Below are positions 8,756-16,780 of a stretch of 53,754 nt of DNA, piece by piece (position 1 is the first letter of the stretch; each line of letters starts with the position of its first letter). Origin of the DNA: Myxococcota bacterium (GTDB taxonomy: Bacteria; Myxococcota; Kuafuiibacteriia; Kuafuiibacteriales; Kuafuiibacteriaceae). Under the pieces are notes generated by a model that was given only the letters and a program-made list of their open reading frames with translations, made no database searches and was not told the origin of the DNA. A program made the position numbers and the translations under genes. Where the stretch lies: contig JANQQN010000093.1 in the NCBI GenBank assembly GCA_028289325.1, forward strand, positions 1-53,754, in the 5' to 3' direction.

Positions 8756-9726
8756 GCGTGCGATCGGTGACCCTGCGATACGCTGACCGTCACCTTCTCG
8801 GCATCGAGTCTCTGTCCGCCCAAGAGATCCTACGGATTCTGGACTGTGCCCGTGAGCTCCGGTCGCGGCCGGATTTCGGTGCGTCGAACGAGCTCGCCGG
8901 CAAATCGGTGATCACGCTGTTCTACGAAGCGAGCACGCGAACCCGGATCTCCTTCGAGATTGCCGCCCACAAGCTGGGCGCGAGCTGTACGACCATCGAT
9001 TCGAACTCCAGTAGCGTCACCAAAGGCGAGAGCGTTTGGGACACCGGCCGAACCCTCGCTTCGATGGATCCTTCGGTCATCGTGAGCCGACACCAGAGTC
9101 CGGGTACGGCCCATATCCTCGCGCGAGCCGCCGAATCCGTCGGCGAGCAGACCGCGATCGTGAACGCCGGCGACGGGGCGCACGAACACCCCACGCAGGC
9201 CCTGCTCGATGCCCTCACCCTCCTCGACCGCCTCGAGACCCTGGAGGGCCGAACCATCGCCATCATCGGAGACATCGCGCACAGCCGGGTCGCGCGCTCG
9301 AACCTGTTCCTGCTTAGGAAGCTTGGGGCCACCGTGCTGGTGGGAGGACCTCGGTCTCTCGTTCCCAAGTCGCTCGAGCACCTCGGGGGGACCATCGGTC
9401 GCGACCCCGATGAGATCATCGAGGTCGCCGACGCGGTGATGATGCTCAGAGTGCAGTTCGAACGTCTGTCGGGCCCGCCACCGTTTCCCTCGCTGCGTGA
9501 CTACACCCGAACCTACGGGCTGACTCTGGCCCGGTCGCGGCGGATGAAACCGGGCGCGTTCGTCATGCATCCCGGGCCGATGAATCGCGGCATCGAGATC
9601 GATCCCGAGGTCGCCGACGGTCCGACCTCCGTCGTCGCACACCAGGTTCGTAACGGTATCGCCTGTCGGATGGCGGTCCTTCAGCGGGCCACGGGTCAAG
9701 GTCCGTGGGCGGAAGGCGCGGCGTGA
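8752..9726 (+). CDS. pyrB: Aspartate carbamoyltransferase catalytic chain
   Basis: Catalyses carbamoyl phosphate plus L-aspartate to N-carbamoylaspartate in de novo pyrimidine synthesis. The 324 residues contain the carbamoyl-phosphate loop STRTR at 61-65, SSVTKGES, the aspartate-site HPTQALLDALTL, and a late HPGPMNRGIEI block. No regulatory pyrI gene is adjacent. The start is GTG 8752, overlapping the previous stop; a GTG at 8758 is possible. The 3' end overlaps the dihydroorotase-like gene, as in organisms where a dihydroorotase homologue is part of the ATCase holoenzyme. Confidence 0.96.
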   Translation: MSVRSVTLRYADRHLLGIESLSAQEILRILDCARELRSRPDFGASNELAGKSVITLFYEASTRTRISFEIAAHKLGASCTTIDSNSSSVTKGESVWDTGRTLASMDPSVIVSRHQSPGTAHILARAAESVGEQTAIVNAGDGAHEHPTQALLDALTLLDRLETLEGRTIAIIGDIAHSRVARSNLFLLRKLGATVLVGGPRSLVPKSLEHLGGTIGRDPDEIIEVADAVMMLRVQFERLSGPPPFPSLRDYTRTYGLTLARSRRMKPGAFVMHPGPMNRGIEIDPEVADGPTSVVAHQVRNGIACRMAVLQRATGQGPWAEGAA

Positions 9727-11030
9727 AGCGGCTCGTCCTCAAAGGGATCCGGGTCTTCGACCCCGGGGCGGGCATCGACGCCCCCCATCGGACCGTGGTG
9801 TTGAGCGGAGGGCGAGTGGTGAGCCTCGATGCGCCCGAAGACTCGCCCGGGGACCGGATTATCGAAGGACGAGGCCGGATCCTGGTTCCCGGTCTCGTCG
9901 ATTTGAGGTGCCACGTCTGCGAGCCGGGCTTCACCCGGCGAGAGACGGTGGAGACCGCGGCCAAGGCGGCGGCGGCGGGCGGATTCACGAGCATCGTCGC
10001 CATGCCCACCACCAACCCGACCATCGATCGTCCGGAGGTCGTCGAGCTGATCTTGGCTCGGGCCCGGGCTGCCGGCTCGACGAGAGTTCATCCCGCCGGC
10101 GCGCTTTCGGTGGGCCGCGAGGGCAAACGGCTCGCGGAGATGGCGGCCCTCAAAGAGGCCGGCTGCGTCGCGTTCACCGACGCCGATCGCGCGGTCAAGG
10201 ACAGTCAGCTGCTGCGATACGCGCTCGAGCTGGCGGGGGATCTCGGGACCCCGGTGTTCACGCACGCCGAAGACGAGACCCTCTCCCTCGGCGGCGTGAT
10301 GCACGAGGGCTTGGTTTCCGAGCGCCTGGGTCTGGCCGGAGTGCCGGGGGCGGCGGAAGTGGTCGGGGTGGCGCGAGACATCGCGATCGCGGAGCTGACC
10401 CGATGCCGGCTTCACATCGGCCACGTATCGACGGCGGCCGCGGTCGAGCTCATCCGGGAGGCGAAGCGGCGAGGCATTCGCGTTACGGCCGAGGTCAGCC
10501 CGCTGCACCTGCTGCTGTCCGATGAATCGGTCCTCGGTTACGATACCCAGGCCAAGGTGTTCCCGCCTTTGCGCCCGCCGAGCGACGTGGCGGCGGTGAT
10601 CGCGGGCCTGTCCGACGGTACGATCGACTGCGTGGCCAGCGACCACACGCCGCAGATGGAGCTCGAGAAGAACCATGAGTTCGATCGAGCGGCGGCGGGG
10701 GCCATCACTTTGGAGACCACGTTGGCCACGTCGCTGAGCTTGGTTCGGCAAGGCAAGCTGACGTTGGAGCGGGCGGTCGCGACCCTCACTCGCGGCCCGG
10801 CCCAGATCCTTGGGCAGCCCGAGCTGGGCCGGATTCGAGAGGGAGGGCCGGCCGATGTAACGGTCATCGACCTCGATTACCCGTGGACGGTCACTCGAGC
10901 GTCGAGCTTCTCGCGATCCGCCAATACGCCGCTGATCGGACATCGGTTCGTCGGCCGGGCCGAGCTGACGGTCGTCGGGGGCAAGGTGACCTTCGAGGCG
11001 GACGTGCGTGCCCAAGAAGGTCCAAAGTGA
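9723..11030 (+). CDS. pyrC: Dihydroorotase-like protein with degenerate active site (PyrC' type)
   Basis: An amidohydrolase-fold protein of 435 residues starting at GTG 9723, which overlaps the pyrB stop. Overall it follows type I dihydroorotase. However, the first metal motif, normally D-x-H-x-H with an R before EPG, reads DLRCHVCEPG (60-69). The first zinc His is therefore R62 and the substrate Arg is C66. The usual DHAPH is DHTPQ, with Q311 in place of His. H64, D153, H181, H234 and D307 are retained. In Pseudomonas, an inactive dihydroorotase homologue (PyrC') encoded next to pyrB is needed to assemble ATCase. By analogy this protein may be structural rather than catalytic. It could also be an active variant; a true pyrC elsewhere would settle it. 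Confidence 0.85.
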   Translation: MKRLVLKGIRVFDPGAGIDAPHRTVVLSGGRVVSLDAPEDSPGDRIIEGRGRILVPGLVDLRCHVCEPGFTRRETVETAAKAAAAGGFTSIVAMPTTNPTIDRPEVVELILARARAAGSTRVHPAGALSVGREGKRLAEMAALKEAGCVAFTDADRAVKDSQLLRYALELAGDLGTPVFTHAEDETLSLGGVMHEGLVSERLGLAGVPGAAEVVGVARDIAIAELTRCRLHIGHVSTAAAVELIREAKRRGIRVTAEVSPLHLLLSDESVLGYDTQAKVFPPLRPPSDVAAVIAGLSDGTIDCVASDHTPQMELEKNHEFDRAAAGAITLETTLATSLSLVRQGKLTLERAVATLTRGPAQILGQPELGRIREGGPADVTVIDLDYPWTVTRASSFSRSANTPLIGHRFVGRAELTVVGGKVTFEADVRAQEGPK

Positions 11031-11686
11031 CCGGCGCTCGGCGCCAGGTGGCAATTTCGATTGCGGCGGGGGGGCTGTTCGCATGCGTGGGCTCCTCGCC
11101 GCAACGTGCGCTTCAGACGTACCGTGAGGCCTTACGGTCGTCGGATCTAGGACGGGTCGCGGCTCAGCACAGCGGTCGGCAGCCCACCCTGTCGAACCCC
11201 CGCGCGCTGCGCGCGTTCAAGGAGGCGCATCCCGCCCTGTGGGCGGCGGCGAGCGAACGGCTGCAGAGCCCGGTGGAGGCGGTACGGGTCATCGCCGAGG
11301 TGACCCTCGCCTCGGGGGCTACGGTCACGCTCGTGCAGATGAACGGCCAGTGGCGGATCGACGGGGGTACCCTGTGGGTTCCCGACGCCGCCACGCCGGA
11401 ATACGCTCTGCTCACCCTCTTCGAGGGCGTGGCGGCCTCAGATTTGGATGCGGTGCGGTCCGTGCTCCCCGAGGGGAGTCGGGCGACGTTCGCGACCGAC
11501 GCCGCGCTCGCCGCGCACCTGGACCGGATCCGGGACCGGGTGGCCGTGGCGCAGACTCGGATCGGGCCCCTCCGTCCGAAAATGGCCATCGTGCGGGGGA
11601 ATCGGGCCACGCTCGAGTACCAGGGGGCGCGTCGCGTCCGCTTCCGCTGGGAAGCGAAACGATGGCGAGTGCTCGACGTGGAGTGA
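11027..11686 (+). CDS. Putative lipoprotein of unknown function
   Basis: A 219-residue product when started at GTG 11027, which overlaps the previous stop (GTGA). This start gives a clean lipoprotein signal: basic MTGARRQ, a short hydrophobic stretch and the lipobox LFAC with C20. A longer reading frame upstream would destroy this signal. The mature part has two halves of similar pattern (around 75-115 and 185-219), each with TVTLVQMNGQWRI or RRVRFRWEAKRWRVLD-like strands. These resemble NTF2/SnoaL-like or DUF4878-type lipoprotein domains, but the match is not firm. Translationally coupled to the pyrBC pair. Confidence 0.7.
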   Translation: MTGARRQVAISIAAGGLFACVGSSPQRALQTYREALRSSDLGRVAAQHSGRQPTLSNPRALRAFKEAHPALWAAASERLQSPVEAVRVIAEVTLASGATVTLVQMNGQWRIDGGTLWVPDAATPEYALLTLFEGVAASDLDAVRSVLPEGSRATFATDAALAAHLDRIRDRVAVAQTRIGPLRPKMAIVRGNRATLEYQGARRVRFRWEAKRWRVLDVE

Positions 11687-11729
11687 ACCGCCGTGCATGA
11701 TGGAGAGCGGCGCCCGCCGAGAGGAACGA

Positions 11730-12170
11730 ATGTCGGAGATGCACGACGACCACGACGACCTATTCGCCCCGTATGATGACGAGCGCCGGCGCGCTCGCAA
11801 AGACCGCAATTCCGTTCCCGACCTATTGCGCCGAGCGATCGAGAATACTTTCGAGTCCGTCAAAGATACCGGTGCCATTCCAAAGGAAGCCATCGCGTAT
11901 CTTCTTCAGCAGGGCGATCGGGGGCGGCGAGAGCTGGTGAAGGTCGCGGCCAAGGAACTCGGCGATTTCCTCCGTGCGACCGATATCTCCTCCGAGGTCG
12001 TGAAGGTGCTGACCGCGGTTCAAATGGACATGAAGGTCAGCGTTCGCTTCAAGCGAAATCCAGAGGGGGGCGCGGTGATCCCCGAGGTCGACGTCGAAAA
12101 GAAGATTGAGGACTCGTCCAGCATCCCGACCCCGCCCGCGTCGAACGAGCCGCCCAAATCGGGAGCGTGA
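11730..12170 (+). CDS. Conserved small acidic/basic helical protein, function unknown
   Basis: A 146-residue protein starting at ATG 11730, preceded by GAGGA; ATGs at 11697 and 11700 are alternatives. The N-terminus is very acidic and histidine-rich (MSEMHDDHDDLFAPYDD). The core has long amphipathic helices (SVPDLLRRAIENTFESVKD, AIPKEAIAYLLQQ, GRRELVKVAAKELGDFL) and ends in a short beta-like VRFKRN segment and a Pro/Ser tail. I do not recognise a named domain. The pattern of helices followed by a basic strand suggests a cytosolic structural or nucleic acid-associated role, which is speculation. It lies 43 bp after the lipoprotein gene. Confidence 0.65.
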   Translation: MSEMHDDHDDLFAPYDDERRRARKDRNSVPDLLRRAIENTFESVKDTGAIPKEAIAYLLQQGDRGRRELVKVAAKELGDFLRATDISSEVVKVLTAVQMDMKVSVRFKRNPEGGAVIPEVDVEKKIEDSSSIPTPPASNEPPKSGA

Positions 12171-12180
12171 GCGAGGCGCG

Positions 12181-12537
12181 GTGGACCGCAGAACTTGGTC
12201 TTTAGTGTTCCTCGCCGGGGCGGCGTTCGTCGCCGTGCAGTGGGTGTACCCGCGGATATCGAGGCCGCAGGTGCGATTCGAGATGCCCGTGCCCGACTGT
12301 GTCTCGGCCGCGAAGATGGAAATCCAGCGAAATGGCGCCCGGCTAAAAAGCCTGCGCATCAATTCGCCTCGCAAAATCGCCGTCTACGAGACGTCACTAC
12401 ACCGTGGGGAGTATGAGGTGTTGGTGAGGTTGGATTGCGCGTCGGGTGACGTGCGTGACGGGAAGCCTCGCCCGATCGTGGTCAGCGATGAGGCGACGTT
12501 CTATCTTCGTCCACCGCAAACGTGCCTTTGTGACTGA
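12181..12537 (+). CDS. Small membrane-anchored or secreted protein, unknown function
   Basis: A 118-residue product from GTG 12181, 10 bp after the previous stop. A basic VDRRTW start is followed by one hydrophobic segment (LVFLAGAAFVAVQWV) that could be a signal anchor. The remaining 90 residues look like a small beta-rich periplasmic domain with three cysteines (PVPDC, RLDCAS, TCLCD end). The domain RKIAVYETSLHRGEYEVLVRL suggests an immunoglobulin-like strand pattern. There is no recognised family. Probably the same operon as its neighbours. Confidence 0.6.
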   Translation: MDRRTWSLVFLAGAAFVAVQWVYPRISRPQVRFEMPVPDCVSAAKMEIQRNGARLKSLRINSPRKIAVYETSLHRGEYEVLVRLDCASGDVRDGKPRPIVVSDEATFYLRPPQTCLCD

Positions 12538-12584
12538 TCGTCGTGGCCCGGGAAGAGGACCGAGTCATGGCGACTTGACGATCC

Positions 12585-13733
12585 GTGGAACGAAGTTTGT
12601 TGGCCCTCGGGGCAATCTCAGCGGTCGCGTGCGCGGCACCATCCGGGTCGAGGGGGTCGACAGCGCTGGCGGAGAAGTCCGCGGCGACCACGGTCTCCAA
12701 GACCGCGGCGCTGGATATACCGCTGAGGCCGGATCAGATCCTCGGTATCTTGGAGCGCAGCCAGATCATGTACGACCTCGACTCCGGGGCCGACGTTCAG
12801 GCGACAGACATCACATCGGTGGTCGTGGAAGGTGGTCTGCCTCGTCGCCCCGTCGACCCGTTCTTCGAGGTGATCATGGATCCTGGCGGCCGTCGTCGGC
12901 TCAAGAGCTCGCGGCCCCCGAGTCACGTCGCGCCGCTGTTTCGCGACGGCGATCTCGCGCTCGCGGGCAAAGACTTCCGAGCCGCCCTTTCGATGTACAC
13001 GGAAGCGGTGGCCCAAGCGCCGGAGTACTTCAAGGCCCACACCTATCTCGGCAACACGCACTTCTACCTCGGCCAGTACCGACAGGCCGAGCAATCCTTC
13101 TTGCGAGCCCTCGAGCTCAACCCGCTCGATTACCAAGCGTACTTGTTCTTGGGCCAGACATACGTGGAGCTCGGACAACCGGCGATGGCCAAGCGGGCCT
13201 TGGTGCGGGCCTTCATGCTCAACCGGTCGAGTGACACCGTGAAGCGCGGCCTCGCGATGGCGCTGGCCCCATTGCAGCAGCGGATCCGGGATGGTCGGCT
13301 GTCCCCCCGCATCCGGATCGCTCGAGACCCCGAGGGTCGGGTTCGTCTTCAGATCGACAAGCAGCGCGGCCTGCGCTGGCTCGCGCTCGCGACGTGTCTT
13401 GCGTGTTGGGCGTACGAGGACGCGTGTAGCCGACGGGGCCCGGCGTCCGAGGATCCGCTGCGGCTCGCGATGTACCGGGAGTGCCTGATCAATCAGGCAG
13501 CCTCGATCGCCATCCGTAACGACCGCGCGGGCAAGGTAGGCCCTGATGAGCGGGTCCTGTTGTCGGCCATCGAGGATGGTTTTCTCGACGCGATCGTCAT
13601 CTGGGAGGTCGTCGCTCGTCGCTTACCGGCGGTGGTACTGCTCCTGCCGGAAAAGCTCCGGACGTCGATCCTGGAGTACATCGATCGATATGTGATCGTG
13701 TCCGCAAGGGTGGCCACCTTAGGGCTGGAGTGA
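12585..13733 (+). CDS. TPR-repeat lipoprotein
   Basis: A 382-residue product from GTG 12585. The N-terminus MERSLLALGAISAVACAAP is a lipoprotein signal with lipobox AVAC. A Ser/Ala-rich linker follows. Around 120-215 there are at least three tetratricopeptide units, seen as DGDLALAGKDFRAALSMYTE, AHTYLGNTHFYLGQYRQAEQ and AYLFLGQTYVELGQPAMAKR. The C-terminal 150 residues form an unrecognised domain with a hydrophobic LALATCLACWAYED segment and a long helical tail. TPRs imply a protein-binding scaffold, probably on the periplasmic face of a membrane. No partner can be named. Confidence 0.8.
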   Translation: MERSLLALGAISAVACAAPSGSRGSTALAEKSAATTVSKTAALDIPLRPDQILGILERSQIMYDLDSGADVQATDITSVVVEGGLPRRPVDPFFEVIMDPGGRRRLKSSRPPSHVAPLFRDGDLALAGKDFRAALSMYTEAVAQAPEYFKAHTYLGNTHFYLGQYRQAEQSFLRALELNPLDYQAYLFLGQTYVELGQPAMAKRALVRAFMLNRSSDTVKRGLAMALAPLQQRIRDGRLSPRIRIARDPEGRVRLQIDKQRGLRWLALATCLACWAYEDACSRRGPASEDPLRLAMYRECLINQAASIAIRNDRAGKVGPDERVLLSAIEDGFLDAIVIWEVVARRLPAVVLLLPEKLRTSILEYIDRYVIVSARVATLGLE

Positions 13734-13784
13734 GGTCCGGGCAATCTCGTTGACACGACCGCTCGGCCGCTGGATCGTCTTTGC

Positions 13785-14966
13785 ATGAGCGCCCAAGACG
13801 TCGTGATTCTGTCGGCCCAACGAACCCCCATCGGCTCGTTCCAGGGGAGCCTCAGCAGCCTCAAGGCGACCGAACTCGGGGCCATCGCCGCGAAGGCGGC
13901 TCTCGAAGCGGCGGGGGTCAAGCCCGAGCAAGTCGAGGAGGTCTACGCCGGGTGTGTGCTGCCGGCCAACCTCGGCCAAGCGCCGGCTCGGCAGGTCGCG
14001 CTCCAGGCCGGGTGTCCGACCGACGTTCCGTGCACGACCGTGAACAAGGTTTGCGGCTCCGGTCTGAAGGCGGTGGCGGTGGCCGCGCAGGGCATCGCGG
14101 CCGGCGATGTCCAGGTCGCTCTCGCGGGCGGCATGGAGTCGATGTCGAACGTCCCGTTCTACGTCGAAGGCGCCCGGGGCGGCCTCAAGTTCGGGGACCG
14201 GACCCTCGTCGACGGCATGATCCGGGACGGCCTGTGGGACGTGTACAACGACTTCCACATGGGCAACGCGGCCGAGCTATGCGCGAAAGAGATGAACATT
14301 CCTCGCAGCGCGCAAGACGAGTTCTCGGTCGAGAGTTACCGTCGTGCCCTCGACGCCCAGGCCACAGGCTACTTCCGAGACGAGATCGTCCCCGTCCCGG
14401 TTCCGCAGCGCAAAGGCGACCCGGTGTTGGTCGACGCCGACGAGGAGCCTGGGCGCGGCAATCCGGACAAGTTCCCGCGGCTCAAGCCTTCGTTTCAAAA
14501 GGATGGTTCCGTGACCGCTGCCAACGCATCTTCGCTCAACGATGGCGCGGCGATGCTGGTGCTCGCGTCCCGAGCGTTCGCCGACGCGAACGGGCTCACC
14601 CCCCTGGCCACGATCACCGGACACGGAAGTGCGGCTCAGGCCCCCGAATGGTTCACGACGGCTCCCGCGAAGGCGATCGGCAAGGTCCTCGATCGAATGA
14701 CGCTGACAGTGGATGACATCGACCTGTGGGAGGTCAACGAAGCCTTCGCGGTCGTGTCGATAGCCAACGAACAGCTCCTCAAGCTCGACCGCAAGAAGGT
14801 GAACGTCCACGGCGGCGCGGTAGCCCTCGGCCATCCGATCGGCGCCTCCGGGGCCCGCATCCTGACCACCTTGCTCCACGCGATGAAGCGACGTGATGCC
14901 CGACGAGGCTTGGCCTCCCTCTGCATCGGCGGCGGAGAAGGCATTGCACTCGTCGTGGAGCGCTGA
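13785..14966 (+). CDS. atoB: Acetyl-CoA C-acetyltransferase (thiolase)
   Basis: Condenses two acetyl-CoA to acetoacetyl-CoA or works in the degradative direction. The 393 residues fit biosynthetic thiolases. The acylated nucleophile is C90 in NKVCGSGLK. The two C-terminal catalytic blocks are NVHGGAVALGHPIGASGARI and SLCIGGGEG. The N-terminal VVILSAQRTPIGSFQG is also typical. PhaA/AtoB and FadA-type paralogues cannot be separated with certainty; absence of a neighbouring fadB argues for the acetyl-CoA acetyltransferase class. No polyhydroxyalkanoate genes are in the window. Confidence 0.93.
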   Translation: MSAQDVVILSAQRTPIGSFQGSLSSLKATELGAIAAKAALEAAGVKPEQVEEVYAGCVLPANLGQAPARQVALQAGCPTDVPCTTVNKVCGSGLKAVAVAAQGIAAGDVQVALAGGMESMSNVPFYVEGARGGLKFGDRTLVDGMIRDGLWDVYNDFHMGNAAELCAKEMNIPRSAQDEFSVESYRRALDAQATGYFRDEIVPVPVPQRKGDPVLVDADEEPGRGNPDKFPRLKPSFQKDGSVTAANASSLNDGAAMLVLASRAFADANGLTPLATITGHGSAAQAPEWFTTAPAKAIGKVLDRMTLTVDDIDLWEVNEAFAVVSIANEQLLKLDRKKVNVHGGAVALGHPIGASGARILTTLLHAMKRRDARRGLASLCIGGGEGIALVVER

Positions 14967-14971
14967 CGGCG

Positions 14972-16708
14972 ATGGCCCCGATCTCGCCGGCGGTTAGGGG
15001 GCCCGGTGTCGCTGTATTGGGGGCGAGGGGGGCGGCCAGTTTTGCCTGGACCATCCTCCTGACCTCCGTCGGCTGTGGCGCACCAGCGACCGCCGTATCC
15101 GAGCCGTCGGCCCTGCAGCGAGCGGCCCGGGCCGAGGGCTTGTTCGAGGCCGGGGCTGCGGTCGGATACGTGGTCAAGAATGCCGACGGCCGGGTCGTGG
15201 GGCGACTGCACTGCCGGTTCGTGGAGCAAGACGGGCTCCGCACGATCGTCAGCCGGGCGGTGTACGGCAAGCCGGCGCTCGACCTCGAGCGGCTGGTGCC
15301 GACTCGCACCGTCGAGCGGGCGACGGAGCTCGGGCCTGATTATGCACTTCGCCGCCTCAAACTGCTGTCCTCCGAAGACGGGCTGAAGACGTTTACCTAC
15401 GACGCGGATTCGGTGGTGCAGGTCGGACCGCTGTCCACCGGAAGCAGTCCCAACCCGAACCCTCGAGCGCTTCCTGTCCACCCCGACGACCCCGCGCTGT
15501 TGGCGCTGCTCGTCGAGCGGTCCGGCCTCGAGGCCGGAGAGAGCGCGCGGGTAGCGGTAAGGGCGGAAGACCCGGTCCACGTTCAGTCGTGGCCGGTCCA
15601 GGTCTTCGTCGATCGCCAGCGAATCCGGGTGGTCCGGATGCCTCTGGGCGAAGCGCGGCTCGACGGCCGGGGCCGGATCGCCCGCCTGCGGCTCAAAAGT
15701 GGCTTGGTGTACGAGCAGCTCGCCGACCCGGGGAGTGCGCCCGAGCTGCTGCAGGCGCCCGAGCCCCTCGTGTACCGCCGGCCCACGGGGGCCCAATTCT
15801 TCGACCGACAGGTTCGGATCGACGTGGAGGACGGAGTTCTCGCCGGGGTCTTGTCGGTTCCGGTACAGGCGGCGAGTTCCGGCTCGCCGGCGGTGGTTTT
15901 CTTCAGCGACCTCGGACCTCACAACCGACATGGTTTCAGTGGCGGCATCGACGCCGGTACCTGGCAGATCCTCGATCGACTGGCCGACGAAGGTTTCGTG
16001 GTCTTACGTCTCGATGACCGAGGGGTGGGCCGTTCGACGTCTTCGGTGCCGCGTCCCGAGGTCGACGTGCGGCGCGTGGTCGCGGACGCGAGGGCGGTGG
16101 TCGAGTACCTGGGCCAACAGCCCGAGGTCCGGTCCGAGTCGATCTTCGCCATCGGTCACGGCTTCGGGGCCTACGATGCGGTCGCTGTTGCGCATGACCC
16201 GCAGGTGCGAGGGCTGGTGATGATCGCGCCGCCGGCCCGCGAGCCGGTGCTGGTTTTGGCCGAGCAGTGGACCGCCGCCTACGGCGGCTCGGCGGCCGAA
16301 CATCGCCAACAGCTCACCCGTCTGCTGAACGCGGCCCCGGCCGCTCGTCGATCCGTCACCACGGTGCCTCCGTTGCTGCAGCGGGCGGTCGACGACGAAC
16401 GCCGTCGCTTGCTGACCCTGCCTCCGCTGGTGGAGGTCGCGCGAGCGGTGAAGAAGCCGGTGGCGGTCCTGCAGGGCATGAAAGACTTCGAGGTCTCGTG
16501 GCGAGACGACGCGCGGGCGGTGGTTCGCGCGATCAACGGCCCTCGCGGTGACCGGGCCAAGCTGTTCGTCTACGAGTACGCCGACCACCTGTTAAAGGCC
16601 GAGACCCGCGCGTCGACGCCGGCCCGGTACCGGGACCGAAGCCGCCGCATCGAGGCACGGGCGCTGCGGGATCTCGTCGCCTGGCTCACCGCGAATGTGG
16701 CGGGCTAG
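14972..16708 (+). CDS. Secreted alpha/beta-hydrolase fold protein lacking the catalytic serine
   Basis: A 578-residue protein beginning 6 bp after the thiolase stop. An N-terminal hydrophobic stretch ends in TSVGC (C35), a possible though non-canonical lipobox. Residues 60-280 form an unrecognised beta-rich N-terminal domain. The hydrolase domain follows, with DDRGVGRS and the expected nucleophile elbow at 395-399. The elbow reads GHGFG instead of GHSxG, so position 397 is Gly, not Ser. The acid (D505 in MKDFEV) and histidine (H539 in YADHLL) appear to be kept. The protein may be a binding or pseudo-enzyme derivative of this family. Confidence 0.8.
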   Translation: MAPISPAVRGPGVAVLGARGAASFAWTILLTSVGCGAPATAVSEPSALQRAARAEGLFEAGAAVGYVVKNADGRVVGRLHCRFVEQDGLRTIVSRAVYGKPALDLERLVPTRTVERATELGPDYALRRLKLLSSEDGLKTFTYDADSVVQVGPLSTGSSPNPNPRALPVHPDDPALLALLVERSGLEAGESARVAVRAEDPVHVQSWPVQVFVDRQRIRVVRMPLGEARLDGRGRIARLRLKSGLVYEQLADPGSAPELLQAPEPLVYRRPTGAQFFDRQVRIDVEDGVLAGVLSVPVQAASSGSPAVVFFSDLGPHNRHGFSGGIDAGTWQILDRLADEGFVVLRLDDRGVGRSTSSVPRPEVDVRRVVADARAVVEYLGQQPEVRSESIFAIGHGFGAYDAVAVAHDPQVRGLVMIAPPAREPVLVLAEQWTAAYGGSAAEHRQQLTRLLNAAPAARRSVTTVPPLLQRAVDDERRRLLTLPPLVEVARAVKKPVAVLQGMKDFEVSWRDDARAVVRAINGPRGDRAKLFVYEYADHLLKAETRASTPARYRDRSRRIEARALRDLVAWLTANVAG

Positions 16709-16715
16709 CGAGTCC

Positions 16716-16743
16716 TTTCGACTCTCGACTCTCGACTTTCGAC
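16716..16743. repeat. Four tandem heptamers, TYTCGAC
   Basis: TTTCGAC, TCTCGAC, TCTCGAC and TTTCGAC follow one another without gaps in the 72 bp between the converging hydrolase and hutU genes. A partial fifth unit (TCTACG) follows. It is likely a slippage-prone micro/minisatellite. Confidence 0.75.
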
Positions 16744-16780
16744 TCTACGCCGCCCACGCGTTACGACCGCTCGTAGCCGT

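Noticed and set aside
16716..16743. CRISPR-like interpretation of the tandem heptamers
   Set aside because: Units are adjacent and only 7 bp long; there are no spacers.
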